From: a virus
Reading direction: 5' to 3' (one strand)
Virus record (IMG/VR): IMGVR_UViG_3300043256_000309
Location: 1 to 25,233 of that record
DNA length: 25,233 bases
A program made the position numbers and the translations under genes. Below the pieces are notes generated by a model, which made no database searches, was not told where the DNA came from, and saw nothing but the letters and a program-made list of their open reading frames with translations. Positions 1-6,917 of the stretch are shown piece by piece (position 1 is the stretch's first letter; every line of letters starts with the position of its first letter).

Positions 1-2
1 AC

Positions 3-200
3 CTTTATCCCGACAGCGGTTCTATATTCTCAAACCGTAATAAAACAACAAAACGACTAATTGTACCAAAATTGAGATTAGTAAGTACGGGGCGGGTAAG
101 AGCGCCATTCAACGGGAACATCCGAGCAACGATCAACTTCTATCGACTCGGCAGGGGCTTCATTCGATTCCTGATAATCCGACTAGAGCTAAAAGGGTAG
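3..200 (+). CDS. possible C-terminal end of an off-window gene (partial)
   Basis: Frame 3 is open from the left edge to a TAG at 198-200, about 65 codons. The minus frames are interrupted early and the other two plus frames close within 60 bases. The peptide is basic and rich in Arg, Ile and Leu, and I recognise no motif. It would be the tail of a gene entering from the left on the same strand as the repair operon. An open frame of this length can occur by chance in AT-rich DNA, so the call is weak. The alternative is a non-coding leader upstream of the operon. Confidence 0.2.
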   Translation, partial: LYPDSGSIFSNRNKTTKRLIVPKLRLVSTGRVRAPFNGNIRATINFYRLGRGFIRFLIIRLELKG

Positions 201-219
201 CTTTAGGACGTACCAAGAT

Positions 220-243
220 AAGCCTGTCGTTAACTAAAGGCTT
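220..243 (+). terminator. weak hairpin with T-rich flank, possible terminator or leader hairpin
   Basis: AAGCCT at 220-225 pairs with AGGCTT at 238-243 (6 bp, 12-nt loop), followed by a T-rich stretch (GTTTAATTCT). It lies between the putative upstream gene end at 200 and the operon start at 290. The stem is short, so it is a weak intrinsic terminator candidate at best. I see no clear promoter in 201-289. Confidence 0.25.
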
Positions 244-289
244 GTTTAATTCTCCTTACTTAGGGATGAATATTAGGGAAGAACTATCT

Positions 290-643
290 ATGAAGTTTGA
301 AAATCCAGAAAGAATAACAGAAGCCAATATTCAGGCTGAATTTTACCATCAGTGTAGACTGAAGGGTGTAGAGTGTTACTTAGAGTATAAGCATGAACAG
401 TCAAGGTTCGATGCAATAATTATAAAGAATAATGATGTGGTGCTCATTGTAGAGTTCAAGAGCTACAAAACGGATAAGAAAGGAAAAACCAAAACCAAGC
501 AACTTGATAAATATAGGCAATACGGTATTCCAGTATTACTAATAACACGAATGAATCAAATAGAACAGGTTATCGCCTCTCTTTCTTTTAAAATAGGCGT
601 AGCACCAATGCGTAGCTGTGCTCAATTAACACTAAGCTCATGA
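290..643 (+). CDS. small PD-(D/E)XK-type nuclease-like protein
   Basis: The 117-residue protein has the layout of a minimal PD-(D/E)XK nuclease core: a helix with Glu17 (AEFYHQ), Asp41 in RFDAII, the Glu55-x-Lys57 pair in VLIVEFKS, then a helix with QLDKYRQYG and a strand PVLLIT. This pattern is shared by VRR-NUC and Holliday-junction-resolvase-like domains. I chose ATG 290 because an AGGGA stretch lies about 10 bases upstream. A TTG start at 242 in the same frame would add 16 unconvincing residues. The stop overlaps the next start (ATGA at 640-643), so the gene is probably translated together with the CCA-adding enzyme. It could act on DNA or on RNA. Nuclease activity is inferred from the motif only. 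Confidence 0.6.
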   Translation: MKFENPERITEANIQAEFYHQCRLKGVECYLEYKHEQSRFDAIIIKNNDVVLIVEFKSYKTDKKGKTKTKQLDKYRQYGIPVLLITRMNQIEQVIASLSFKIGVAPMRSCAQLTLSS

Positions 644-1986
644 AAGAAGTAACACTACCAACTAAGCTCAGGGAAATAGCCAATAGTATTGCTAAATCTG
701 GCGGTGAAAGCTATCTGGTTGGTGGCGCAGTCATTGATATCCTTCAAGACAGAGAGCTAAAGGACTGGGATATTGAAGTATATAAGCTCAGCTTAGAACA
801 GTTACAGAGTATCTTATCAACCCATGGTAAGCCAAGCCTGGTAGGTAAATCTTTTGGCGTTATTAAGATACGCATCGATGAAATAGAGTATGATTTTAGT
901 ATCCCGAGAAAAGAAAACCGATCAGGAGTAGGGCATAAAGACTTTAATATTGAGCTGGTACCGTTTATTTCCCATAAAGAAGCTGCAGAAAGGCGCGACC
1001 TTACCATTAATTCGATGTTCTATAATCTTCTTGATGGTACATTTAAGGACCCATACAATGGGATGGCTGATCTTGAAGCCGGCGTACTCCGTCACGTATC
1101 AGATAAGTTTACCGAGGACCCACTAAGAGTACTTAGGATTATGCAGCTACTCCCAAGAAAAGGTAATAGAGTGGACGCAAAGACTATTGAGCTATGTAGA
1201 TCATTATCTCCAGAGTTTCCTTCACTGGTCAAGGAAAGAGTTTTTGAGGAGTGGAATAAGCTTATGAGATCACCAAAGCCTTCACGTGGACTATACTTTC
1301 TTGAGAAATGTGACTGGATTAAATGGTTTCCTGATCTTGATGCATTGCGTGAAACGGGTCAGAACCCTGAGCATCACCCAGAGGGGAGTGTGTGGACACA
1401 TACCTTAATGGTGGTTAATAATGCGGCTCAGTTAAGAAAAGATGTTCCAGAAGAGTGGCAACTGGCTTATATGTACGGGACACTATTGCATGACGTAGGT
1501 AAGCCATCCACGACACTGGAGGATTTTACAGCATATGGCCATGAAGATGTAGGAGAGGCTATTGCAGTTGAGTTTATGAGGAGGCTCACAGATGACAAGG
1601 ATTTAATAGAGAAGGTGGCTAGTATCGTTGGTAATCACATGCGCCCCTGGAATCTGACTTCTGGCGGCGGAAAGAAATCAGCGTGGAAGCGGTTACATAA
1701 TGACATTCCACTGAACATTATAGGCATGGTTTCAAAAGCTGATGGATCAGCAAGTAGGGGCCGGTCTTTAGGTGACTATCACAAGCCAAGCGAGAAGTGT
1801 TTTGAAGTATTCGAAGAGTTAGGAGCGATTGAAGATAAGATACCGCCAGTTCTTATGGGCAGGGACCTAATAGAGGCTGGAATAGAACCAGGACCACAAT
1901 TTAAGGAAATACTTGATCAAGCCTACAATATACAGATTGAGGAGGATATTATAGATAAAGAACTATTATTAAAAAGGGTACTATGA
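640..1986 (+). CDS. cca: CCA-adding tRNA nucleotidyltransferase with HD domain
   Basis: This is a class II tRNA nucleotidyltransferase/poly(A) polymerase family protein of 448 residues. The head domain has the LVGGA motif near residues 27-31, the two metal-binding Asp of DWD (42, 44), a third carboxylate near Asp85, the RRDLTINSM motif at 118-126 and the DP-N-G-DL/EDPLRVLR segment at 138-166. An HD phosphohydrolase domain follows, with His254, the His284-Asp285 pair in LLHDVGK and His301. Size and domain order match E. coli Cca, which adds CCA to tRNA 3' ends and whose HD domain has 2',3'-cyclic phosphodiesterase activity. The gene overlaps both neighbours by 4 bp, inside what looks like an RNA repair operon. 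The exact specificity (full CCA, A only or poly(A)) cannot be read from the sequence. Confidence 0.88.
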   Translation: MKEVTLPTKLREIANSIAKSGGESYLVGGAVIDILQDRELKDWDIEVYKLSLEQLQSILSTHGKPSLVGKSFGVIKIRIDEIEYDFSIPRKENRSGVGHKDFNIELVPFISHKEAAERRDLTINSMFYNLLDGTFKDPYNGMADLEAGVLRHVSDKFTEDPLRVLRIMQLLPRKGNRVDAKTIELCRSLSPEFPSLVKERVFEEWNKLMRSPKPSRGLYFLEKCDWIKWFPDLDALRETGQNPEHHPEGSVWTHTLMVVNNAAQLRKDVPEEWQLAYMYGTLLHDVGKPSTTLEDFTAYGHEDVGEAIAVEFMRRLTDDKDLIEKVASIVGNHMRPWNLTSGGGKKSAWKRLHNDIPLNIIGMVSKADGSASRGRSLGDYHKPSEKCFEVFEELGAIEDKIPPVLMGRDLIEAGIEPGPQFKEILDQAYNIQIEEDIIDKELLLKRVL

Positions 1987-3074
1987 AAGGAATGGATATA
2001 AATTACTTAGACGACAATAAATTAGTATTATTCGAAGCAGTCAGTGGGTCCAGAGCCTACGGTACCGCTACAGAGACCTCGGATACCGATACCCGTGGGG
2101 TATTCATTCTGCCACAGGATAATATACTGGGTATGCACTACACCGAACAGGTGAATAATACATCGAACGATACTATATTCTATGAGGCTAGGCGATTCCT
2201 GCAGCTCCTCAGTAAGAATAATCCCAATATTATGGAGCTTCTGTTTATGCCCAAAGATAGTGTGCTTAGGTCCCACCCTATTTATAATCTATTATTGGAG
2301 CACAGAGAGGAGTTCATTACTAAGCAGTGTGCTAAGACTTTTGGAGGGTATGCAATAGCTCAAATCAAGAAGGCTAGGGGGATGAATAAGAAGATTGTGA
2401 ATCCTATAGCCAAAGAGAGAAAGACACCATTAGATTTTTGTTATATGATAATGGAGGATGGGTACTCAGTCATGCCACTAAATGATTGGCTAAAAACAAC
2501 AGGTTTTGATCAGATGAATTGCGGACTAGCCAATATACCGCACATGAGAGATATGTATTCTATATTCCATGATGATTCAAATCCTAGTTCATTCAGGGGT
2601 ATTGTCTCTGAGGATGACGGTAATGAACTACGCCTAAGCTCTATTCCGGAGGGACGTACCTGCTTTGGCTCTATGAACTACAATAAAGACGGCTACTCAA
2701 AGTACTGTAAGGATTATAAACTGTATTGGGACTGGGTAGAGAAGCGTAATCCTGCAAGATACAATGATACCGTAGAGCATGGCAAGGGGTATGATGGGAA
2801 GAACCTAGGGCATTGTCACCGGTTACTAGATATGGCCATTGAAATTGGTAGTGGTCAGGGAGTTAATGTTCGTAGGCCCAACAGGGAGGAGTTACTAAGT
2901 ATCCGAAGGGGTGAGTATGATTATGACGAGCTGATCAAGGACGCAGAAGAGAAGCTAAAGAAACTGAATACTGTATTTGATAATTGTAACCTACCAAAAG
3001 ATGTAGACAGCGACATGGTAGATAAGCTACTAATAGAGATGCGACACGAATTTCACCTTAACCACGGACAATGA
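1983..3074 (+). CDS. RlaP-type RNA-repair nucleotidyltransferase (COG3541-like)
   Basis: The 363-residue protein begins with a DNA polymerase beta-type nucleotidyltransferase core: the G-S helix GSRAYGT at residues 22-28 followed by the metal-binding Asp pair in SDTDTRGV (Asp34 and Asp36). A long alpha-helical region follows, containing the segment FGGYAIAQIKKA. I recognise this as the phage/bacterial predicted nucleotidyltransferase family called RlaP, which comparative genomics places in RNA repair operons with RNA ligases and Thg1-like proteins. Its chemistry is not well established. It overlaps the upstream and downstream genes by ATGA at both ends, so the four proteins are likely made in similar amounts. 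The family call is fairly firm and the RNA substrate is inferred. Confidence 0.78.
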   Translation: MKGMDINYLDDNKLVLFEAVSGSRAYGTATETSDTDTRGVFILPQDNILGMHYTEQVNNTSNDTIFYEARRFLQLLSKNNPNIMELLFMPKDSVLRSHPIYNLLLEHREEFITKQCAKTFGGYAIAQIKKARGMNKKIVNPIAKERKTPLDFCYMIMEDGYSVMPLNDWLKTTGFDQMNCGLANIPHMRDMYSIFHDDSNPSSFRGIVSEDDGNELRLSSIPEGRTCFGSMNYNKDGYSKYCKDYKLYWDWVEKRNPARYNDTVEHGKGYDGKNLGHCHRLLDMAIEIGSGQGVNVRRPNREELLSIRRGEYDYDELIKDAEEKLKKLNTVFDNCNLPKDVDSDMVDKLLIEMRHEFHLNHGQ

Positions 3075-3808
3075 AAGACGCAATAGGAGACAGAATGAAG
3101 GCGAATTACGAGAACAGAACTCGTATTTATTTACCAAGAAGAAGCTTTACCATCATCCGAATAGATGGTAAAGCATTTCATACCTACACAAGAGGCATGG
3201 AAACTCCATTTGATGATGGACTTATAGAAGACATGGACCTTACGGCGGCCTATCTGTGCCAGAATATAATGGGTGCTAAGTTTGCCTTTGTTCAATCAGA
3301 TGAGATATCTATATTACTTACAGATTTTGAGGAAATAGGGACCCAGAGCTGGTTCGACAGTAATATCCAAAAGATGTGTAGCGTATCAGCCTCACAGGCA
3401 ACAGTTGGTTTTAATTCGGCAAGATTAAAACGAACAGGAGAAGCAGATATGAAATGGGCCGAGTTTGATAGTCGCGTATTCCAGATACCTCAAAAAGCAG
3501 AGGTTGAGAATTACTTCATCTGGAGACAGCAGGACACTACCCGGAATTCAATATCATCGGTAGCGCAGTCTCTATACAGCCATAAGGAGCTGAATGGAGT
3601 AAAAACAGATCAGCAGCAAGAAATGATATTTCAAAAAGGCATTAACTGGAATGATTACCCAGCCAAATACAAGAGGGGGCGAATGATTGAAAGACAGACC
3701 TATGAAAAGGCTCCTGAAGTAATGAGATCAAGATGGGTAAGTATTGAGGTGCCTGTATTTACTCAAGAAAGGGAGTTTCTGGCTGAACGAATACCTAATA
3801 ATCAATAG
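3071..3808 (+). CDS. Thg1-like 3'-5' RNA polymerase (tRNAHis guanylyltransferase family)
   Basis: The 245-residue protein shows the Thg1 signature: RIDGKAFHTYTRG at residues 30-42, with metal-binding Asp32, and FVQSDEIS at 73-80, with Asp77 and Glu78. FDSRVFQIP (132-140) and YFIWRQQD (148-155) follow. Family members add nucleotides to RNA 5' ends in the 3'-to-5' direction. The eukaryotic HINNLYN element that goes with tRNAHis specificity is replaced here by a segment around TTRNSISSVAQ. That resembles Thg1-like proteins of bacteria and archaea, which repair truncated tRNA 5' ends. It overlaps the RlaP-type gene by 4 bp and ends the recognisable repair cassette. Catalytic residues look intact and length is normal. 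Confidence 0.88.
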   Translation: MKDAIGDRMKANYENRTRIYLPRRSFTIIRIDGKAFHTYTRGMETPFDDGLIEDMDLTAAYLCQNIMGAKFAFVQSDEISILLTDFEEIGTQSWFDSNIQKMCSVSASQATVGFNSARLKRTGEADMKWAEFDSRVFQIPQKAEVENYFIWRQQDTTRNSISSVAQSLYSHKELNGVKTDQQQEMIFQKGINWNDYPAKYKRGRMIERQTYEKAPEVMRSRWVSIEVPVFTQEREFLAERIPNNQ

Positions 3809-3809
3809 A

Positions 3810-3941
3810 ATGAAACTACTCAGCCCAAATAACGAAGTACCTACCGAGTGGATACAGTTTTATGTTGTCATGTATAACTTGATGGCGGCTAAGCATAAGA
3901 GATTAACAGAGAAACGATTTAAACCGACAAAGAAATCATGA
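3810..3941 (+). CDS. small basic hypothetical protein (43 aa)
   Basis: ATG 3810 lies one base after the Thg1-like stop at 3806-3808, and the stop overlaps the next ATG at 3938. The peptide has 43 residues, with a hydrophobic aromatic middle (EWIQFYVVMYNLM) and a strongly basic C-terminus rich in Lys and Arg. I recognise no family. A longer frame starts at 3744 inside the Thg1-like gene, but the tight stop/start junction favours 3810. Its position suggests co-expression with the repair genes. It could be a small adaptor or nucleic-acid-binding peptide, but this is a guess. Confidence 0.5.
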   Translation: MKLLSPNNEVPTEWIQFYVVMYNLMAAKHKRLTEKRFKPTKKS

Positions 3942-4195
3942 ATCCCGGAAAATTATCAACTAGCTTCTCTATCAAGATGTCTGAGGAGTATTTTCCCACA
4001 GGCTTTCAGAAGGGTGATAAAATACAGATAGGTGGGTATAAAGGTACACTTACAGTATTAGAGGTGAAAGATACTAATGAGATCGAGGTTGGATATCCAA
4101 CTATATGGTGGAGAATTAAATATTACGTGTCAATTAAGTGGAGTAAACTACAAATAGCAATATCATGGATAAAGGAAAAGTTAAAAAGGAATTAA
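3938..4195 (+). CDS. hypothetical protein, beta-rich N-terminal half
   Basis: This 85-residue protein is not one I recognise. Residues about 20-55 read as short beta strands around FQKGDKIQIGGYKGTLTVLE, like a small SH3/KOW-type barrel. A Trp-rich segment (TIWWRIKYYV) and a basic C-terminal helix follow. It starts in a 4-bp overlap with the upstream 43-residue gene and its last 31 bases overlap the next gene, a compact phage arrangement. The SH3-like reading is only a secondary-structure impression. Confidence 0.6.
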   Translation: MNPGKLSTSFSIKMSEEYFPTGFQKGDKIQIGGYKGTLTVLEVKDTNEIEVGYPTIWWRIKYYVSIKWSKLQIAISWIKEKLKRN

Positions 4196-4887
4196 GCCCT
4201 GCTGAGAGGGAGTTCTTTGAAGAGTATGGTGCAGGAATGAATGATGCACAGATAAGGTTTGTCTGTATGGGTTTTGCAGCAGTTGAAAAGATGAAGAATC
4301 CGGACCGAACCCTACTGGATAAGGTTTTAGAACAAGTCGAGGATATGCCGCTAAATAATGACGGCAAAACGTTTGAATGGAAGCTGCAAGGAAAAGGTAA
4401 AAGCGAAACCGTATCCCTGATAGACGAGCTAAAGCCTCTACAGGAAGAAAACAATAAGCTGATGAATAAATTCCAAAAAGAGGAACTAGAGAAATACTAC
4501 ATTCCTGAAATATCAGAGTTCCATGTGGGATTTGAGTACGAATGGTCAGAAGACGGTAGCAAGATATGGATAGAGGAAACAGCTGATCAAGACGATGTTC
4601 TTTTAGCATATTCTAGTTATGAGCATAATGATGAGTACAATGAAGAATATAGAGTAAAGTATCTGGACAGGGAGGATATTAAGAGCGAGGGTTGGATATG
4701 GGAAGACTCCTTACTAGGCCTAAAGTCTCCCCAGAACTATAGCTTTGGAGATTATTGGATGATCTGTAATTATGATAAAACAGTAAAGATTAAGAAAAGA
4801 GGAGGTGAAACCTTGTTCTGTGGAACAATCAAAAATAAATCAAAATTTAAAGGGATACTGCAACAAGTAGGTATCCTGCAAAGATGA
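4165..4887 (+). CDS. hypothetical phage protein, 240 aa, acidic
   Basis: The N-terminus (about 1-95) is helical and charged, and a coiled-coil stretch rich in Glu, Lys and Asn spans about 95-115. The remainder is a beta-rich, Trp/Tyr-rich domain (about 115-240) with the segments EFHVGFEYEW and KYLDREDIKSEGWIW. I associate the EFHVGFEYEW...LDREDI-GW pattern with small uncharacterised proteins of Bacteroidetes phages and prophages, but I know no function. It begins inside the previous gene with a 31-bp overlap, and its stop overlaps the next ATG (4884). No catalytic motif or membrane segment is seen. Confidence 0.7.
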   Translation: MDKGKVKKELSPAEREFFEEYGAGMNDAQIRFVCMGFAAVEKMKNPDRTLLDKVLEQVEDMPLNNDGKTFEWKLQGKGKSETVSLIDELKPLQEENNKLMNKFQKEELEKYYIPEISEFHVGFEYEWSEDGSKIWIEETADQDDVLLAYSSYEHNDEYNEEYRVKYLDREDIKSEGWIWEDSLLGLKSPQNYSFGDYWMICNYDKTVKIKKRGGETLFCGTIKNKSKFKGILQQVGILQR

Positions 4888-4988
4888 ACGGAAGCACTAA
4901 GCGCCAAGCCAGCCGGGTCGTTCAAAAAGCTCGTCAAGGAAGTGGCAGTACCGGTTTGCTGGAGTCGAGGGTACTTTCCAAATACTAG
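4884..4988 (+). CDS. tiny basic hypothetical protein (34 aa)
   Basis: ATG 4884 overlaps the upstream TGA at 4885-4887, and the frame closes at 4986-4988, just before ATG 4993 of the next gene. The 34-residue product is basic and Ser/Gly/Arg-rich (segments RQASRVVQKAR and GSGSTGLL). No family is recognised. The ATGA junction and the exact fit between two genes are the only support, so it may be a spacer, not a gene. Confidence 0.4.
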   Translation: MNGSTKRQASRVVQKARQGSGSTGLLESRVLSKY

Positions 4989-4992
4989 AAAT

Positions 4993-5202
4993 ATGACAGA
5001 CCTAAGAATAGAGGTATACCCAGTCATTAACACTAACCTGCCAGAGGCTACTAAGCTAATGAATAGAAAAAGTGATCAATTTGAATCAAGAGTGGTGGAG
5101 ATTATTGTCGGGGATCGGGAAAGCCTGGTGATCGTAGAATTAAAAGGATCCTACCCTTTCATTACCGAACAATGGGAAAAAGTAATTAATGCAACAAATT
5201 AG
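4993..5202 (+). CDS. hypothetical protein (69 aa)
   Basis: I chose ATG 4993 over an earlier in-frame ATG at 4942 because it begins right after the preceding small frame and gives a soluble alpha/beta protein. The upstream 17 residues look like readthrough of another frame. The product has a strand, a helix (LPEATKLMNRKS), then two strands around VVEIIVGDRESLVIVELKG and a C-terminal helix. The layout resembles small phage beta-alpha-beta folds, but no family is recognised. Confidence 0.55.
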   Translation: MTDLRIEVYPVINTNLPEATKLMNRKSDQFESRVVEIIVGDRESLVIVELKGSYPFITEQWEKVINATN

Positions 5203-5208
5203 AAAATT

Positions 5209-5904
5209 ATGAGCAAACCAGAAATGAAAACCTATGAGATTCCGGGTAAGTACGGAATAAACGATATTAAATCATTATGCGCATGGTGGGGTGGATGGGG
5301 CCAAGGCGATATGCATGGCGATAGTGATGTAAATGGTGACCATCGCTTTATGAGCTTCCAATTCGGGGAAGATATTGATCAAACGGACCAGAAGGCTATT
5401 GACGCTGAGATTAAGAGAAGAGAGCAGCAGAACATTGAGTATATAGAGGACCTTAAGGAGCTCGGTGCTTATGGAACTGAATATATTACTTCCTTTACAT
5501 TAGCTCATAATCCGTTGCTTGATGATCCGAAACGCGTAAAACCAGATACAAAATCATATCGCTATACAATACTAGACCTCAGTAAGGTTCCGGAAAAGAA
5601 ACCGCTCGTATTTAAAGAGTATGAGGTATGGATGGGTAATTGTGGTAGTATGGGGCAAGGAGATCATGGCCCAACCGAACCAAGAATGCTTGGAAAAGTC
5701 AAAGCTACATCATTCAATATAGCTTGTGTGATTTATGAGCATCAAAGTGCCATTGATCATTTAAACCTCAGAATGAACCGTGGAGATACTCATATAGAGG
5801 ACATCCATTTCGGGGGCTGGTGCTATACACCCAAAGATAATAGGAATTCCTGGACAGGTAAGTATTACGAATCAGAGCAAGAGGCTCTTAAATCATTCAA
5901 ATAA
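5209..5904 (+). CDS. hypothetical protein, Trp/Gly-rich (231 aa)
   Basis: The N-terminal quarter has a Trp/Gly-rich segment (ALCAWWGGWGQGDMHGD-like, about residues 25-42). A charged helix follows (QKAIDAEIKRREQQ), then a region of mixed strands. The C-terminal half contains YEVWMGNCGSMGQGDHGPTEP and a YEHQSAIDHLNLRM helix. His, Asp and Cys residues are abundant, but no known metal or catalytic motif is clear. It sits 6 bases after the previous gene and 4 bases before the next, in the same operon. The family is unknown. Confidence 0.65.
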   Translation: MSKPEMKTYEIPGKYGINDIKSLCAWWGGWGQGDMHGDSDVNGDHRFMSFQFGEDIDQTDQKAIDAEIKRREQQNIEYIEDLKELGAYGTEYITSFTLAHNPLLDDPKRVKPDTKSYRYTILDLSKVPEKKPLVFKEYEVWMGNCGSMGQGDHGPTEPRMLGKVKATSFNIACVIYEHQSAIDHLNLRMNRGDTHIEDIHFGGWCYTPKDNRNSWTGKYYESEQEALKSFK

Positions 5905-5908
5905 AAAT

Positions 5909-6217
5909 ATGACAGATCAAGAAATACTAAGATCAGCTTTAGAGAAGGCTGCAGAAAATGGAAGTGAGATAGCGAAAGGTTATGTCGAACGAATAACCGC
6001 CCCTGGTACCCAAGACTGGAATTCAGAATTTGTATGTAGGGCCGCTTGCCTAACAAAAGACTTCGCAATTGCTTTTTGGGGAGAGGATCCTGTAGGTCTA
6101 CGTACGTATGAGATATCCGATCCTATAGTAGAAGGGGAACCAGTAACCTTTGTTGGTACCTACGTCTTGGAGGATAATCCAGTTCAATACCTTGAGCAGT
6201 TTTTGAAGAGGGACTAA
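5909..6217 (+). CDS. hypothetical protein (102 aa)
   Basis: The first about 28 residues form a charged helix (EILRSALEKAAENGSEIAKG). Alternating strands follow, with an aromatic segment DFAIAFWGEDPVG and an acidic C-terminal half. No signal peptide, membrane segment or recognised motif is present. It lies 4 bases after the preceding gene and 3 bases before the next, so it is co-transcribed with them. I cannot assign a function. Confidence 0.6.
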   Translation: MTDQEILRSALEKAAENGSEIAKGYVERITAPGTQDWNSEFVCRAACLTKDFAIAFWGEDPVGLRTYEISDPIVEGEPVTFVGTYVLEDNPVQYLEQFLKRD

Positions 6218-6220
6218 TCT

Positions 6221-6475
6221 ATGATACAAATAAATAAGAAAACCTGGACGAATCCATTCCAAGAAGGCGGTATCCCATTTACCGAAACACGGATAAGGGC
6301 ATCAATGACTCATAAAGGAAAGGAGTTTTTTGAAGATTATGTACTCCTGAGCACTAGTGACGTTACAGAGCCGCAAGCTATTGAGTTTCTTAAAACAAAA
6401 TTAAGGGAAAGTGTCAGGAGTTATAATATTCATGCTGCAGCTCATCGTACAGATCAAATACTTTCTGCCAATTAG
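6221..6475 (+). CDS. hypothetical protein (84 aa), last gene of the plus-strand operon
   Basis: The product has an N-terminal beta-rich half (TETRIRASMTHKGKEFFEDY) and a C-terminal helix (QAIEFLKTKLRESVRS). No family is recognised. Its last 62 bases (6414-6475) overlap antisense with the 3' end of the minus-strand NinG-like gene, so there is no intergenic room for a terminator between the converging operons. Confidence 0.6.
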   Translation: MIQINKKTWTNPFQEGGIPFTETRIRASMTHKGKEFFEDYVLLSTSDVTEPQAIEFLKTKLRESVRSYNIHAAAHRTDQILSAN

Positions 6476-6917
6476 GGCTCTTCTCCAACAGCTTCTCTCG
6501 GGGTAGGTTATGCCACTGAAAATGTTCCTGGGGTGTTTTAAGTACAATATTCTTATCGTATAACCGATAGCCAGGATATGCCGCCTTGGTCAACAAATGA
6601 CTGAACATGCTCACATTCATCTCCTCACCCAAATCTACGCCTGAAACAAACGATACGTGTGGCCGTGTTTCCCAAATTGACTGAAATAGGACCAGCTCCC
6701 CTGTCGGTTTACGTGGTTTCTGCTTTATAGGAGAGCGTTTAAGCTGCTTTCTAGGCCTTTGTGCCCAGTTTATGCTTTTCTTTGGTTTTCGAGCTTCTAG
6801 GCGCTCCGTATTACATGTAGCGCAGTATTTATTAGGTAATATCTTCTTGACGATAGGCTGCTCGGAAGTTCCTGCGGGGCATTCAGTGCAGAATCCTAGT
6901 TTATATTGGAGACTCAC
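6414..6917 (-). CDS. NinG-like HNH/zinc-finger recombination nuclease
   Basis: The 167-residue protein has an N-terminal zinc-finger pattern Cys10-x2-Cys13 and Cys32-x2-Cys35. A basic linker follows (KQLKRSPIKQKPRK, about 58-71), then an HNH-like core: FQSIWETRPHVSFVSG, His107 in MFSHLL, Asn123 in NIVLKT and His132/His136 in QEHFQWHN. This layout resembles NinG/Rap-type and related phage HNH proteins that act on branched DNA. It starts with GTG in a 4-bp overlap (GTGA) with the upstream RusA gene, so the two junction-processing proteins are coupled. A generic HNH endonuclease is the main alternative. Confidence 0.62.
   Translation of the reverse strand: MSLQYKLGFCTECPAGTSEQPIVKKILPNKYCATCNTERLEARKPKKSINWAQRPRKQLKRSPIKQKPRKPTGELVLFQSIWETRPHVSFVSGVDLGEEMNVSMFSHLLTKAAYPGYRLYDKNIVLKTPQEHFQWHNLPREKLLEKSPNWQKVFDLYDELQHEYYNS

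Noticed and set aside
1-240. Possible tRNA or tmRNA fragment (TTCGATTCC-like T-loop near 162-170)
   Set aside because: The flanking bases do not form a T-stem, and no acceptor or anticodon stem pairs with it.
242-289. Upstream TTG start for the nuclease-like gene
   Set aside because: The extra residues are unlike the core, and ATG 290 has a better-placed AGGGA site.
4134-4609. Minus-strand open frames of 106 and 142 residues
   Set aside because: They lie antisense to a well-packed plus-strand gene with ATGA junctions and lack recognisable features.
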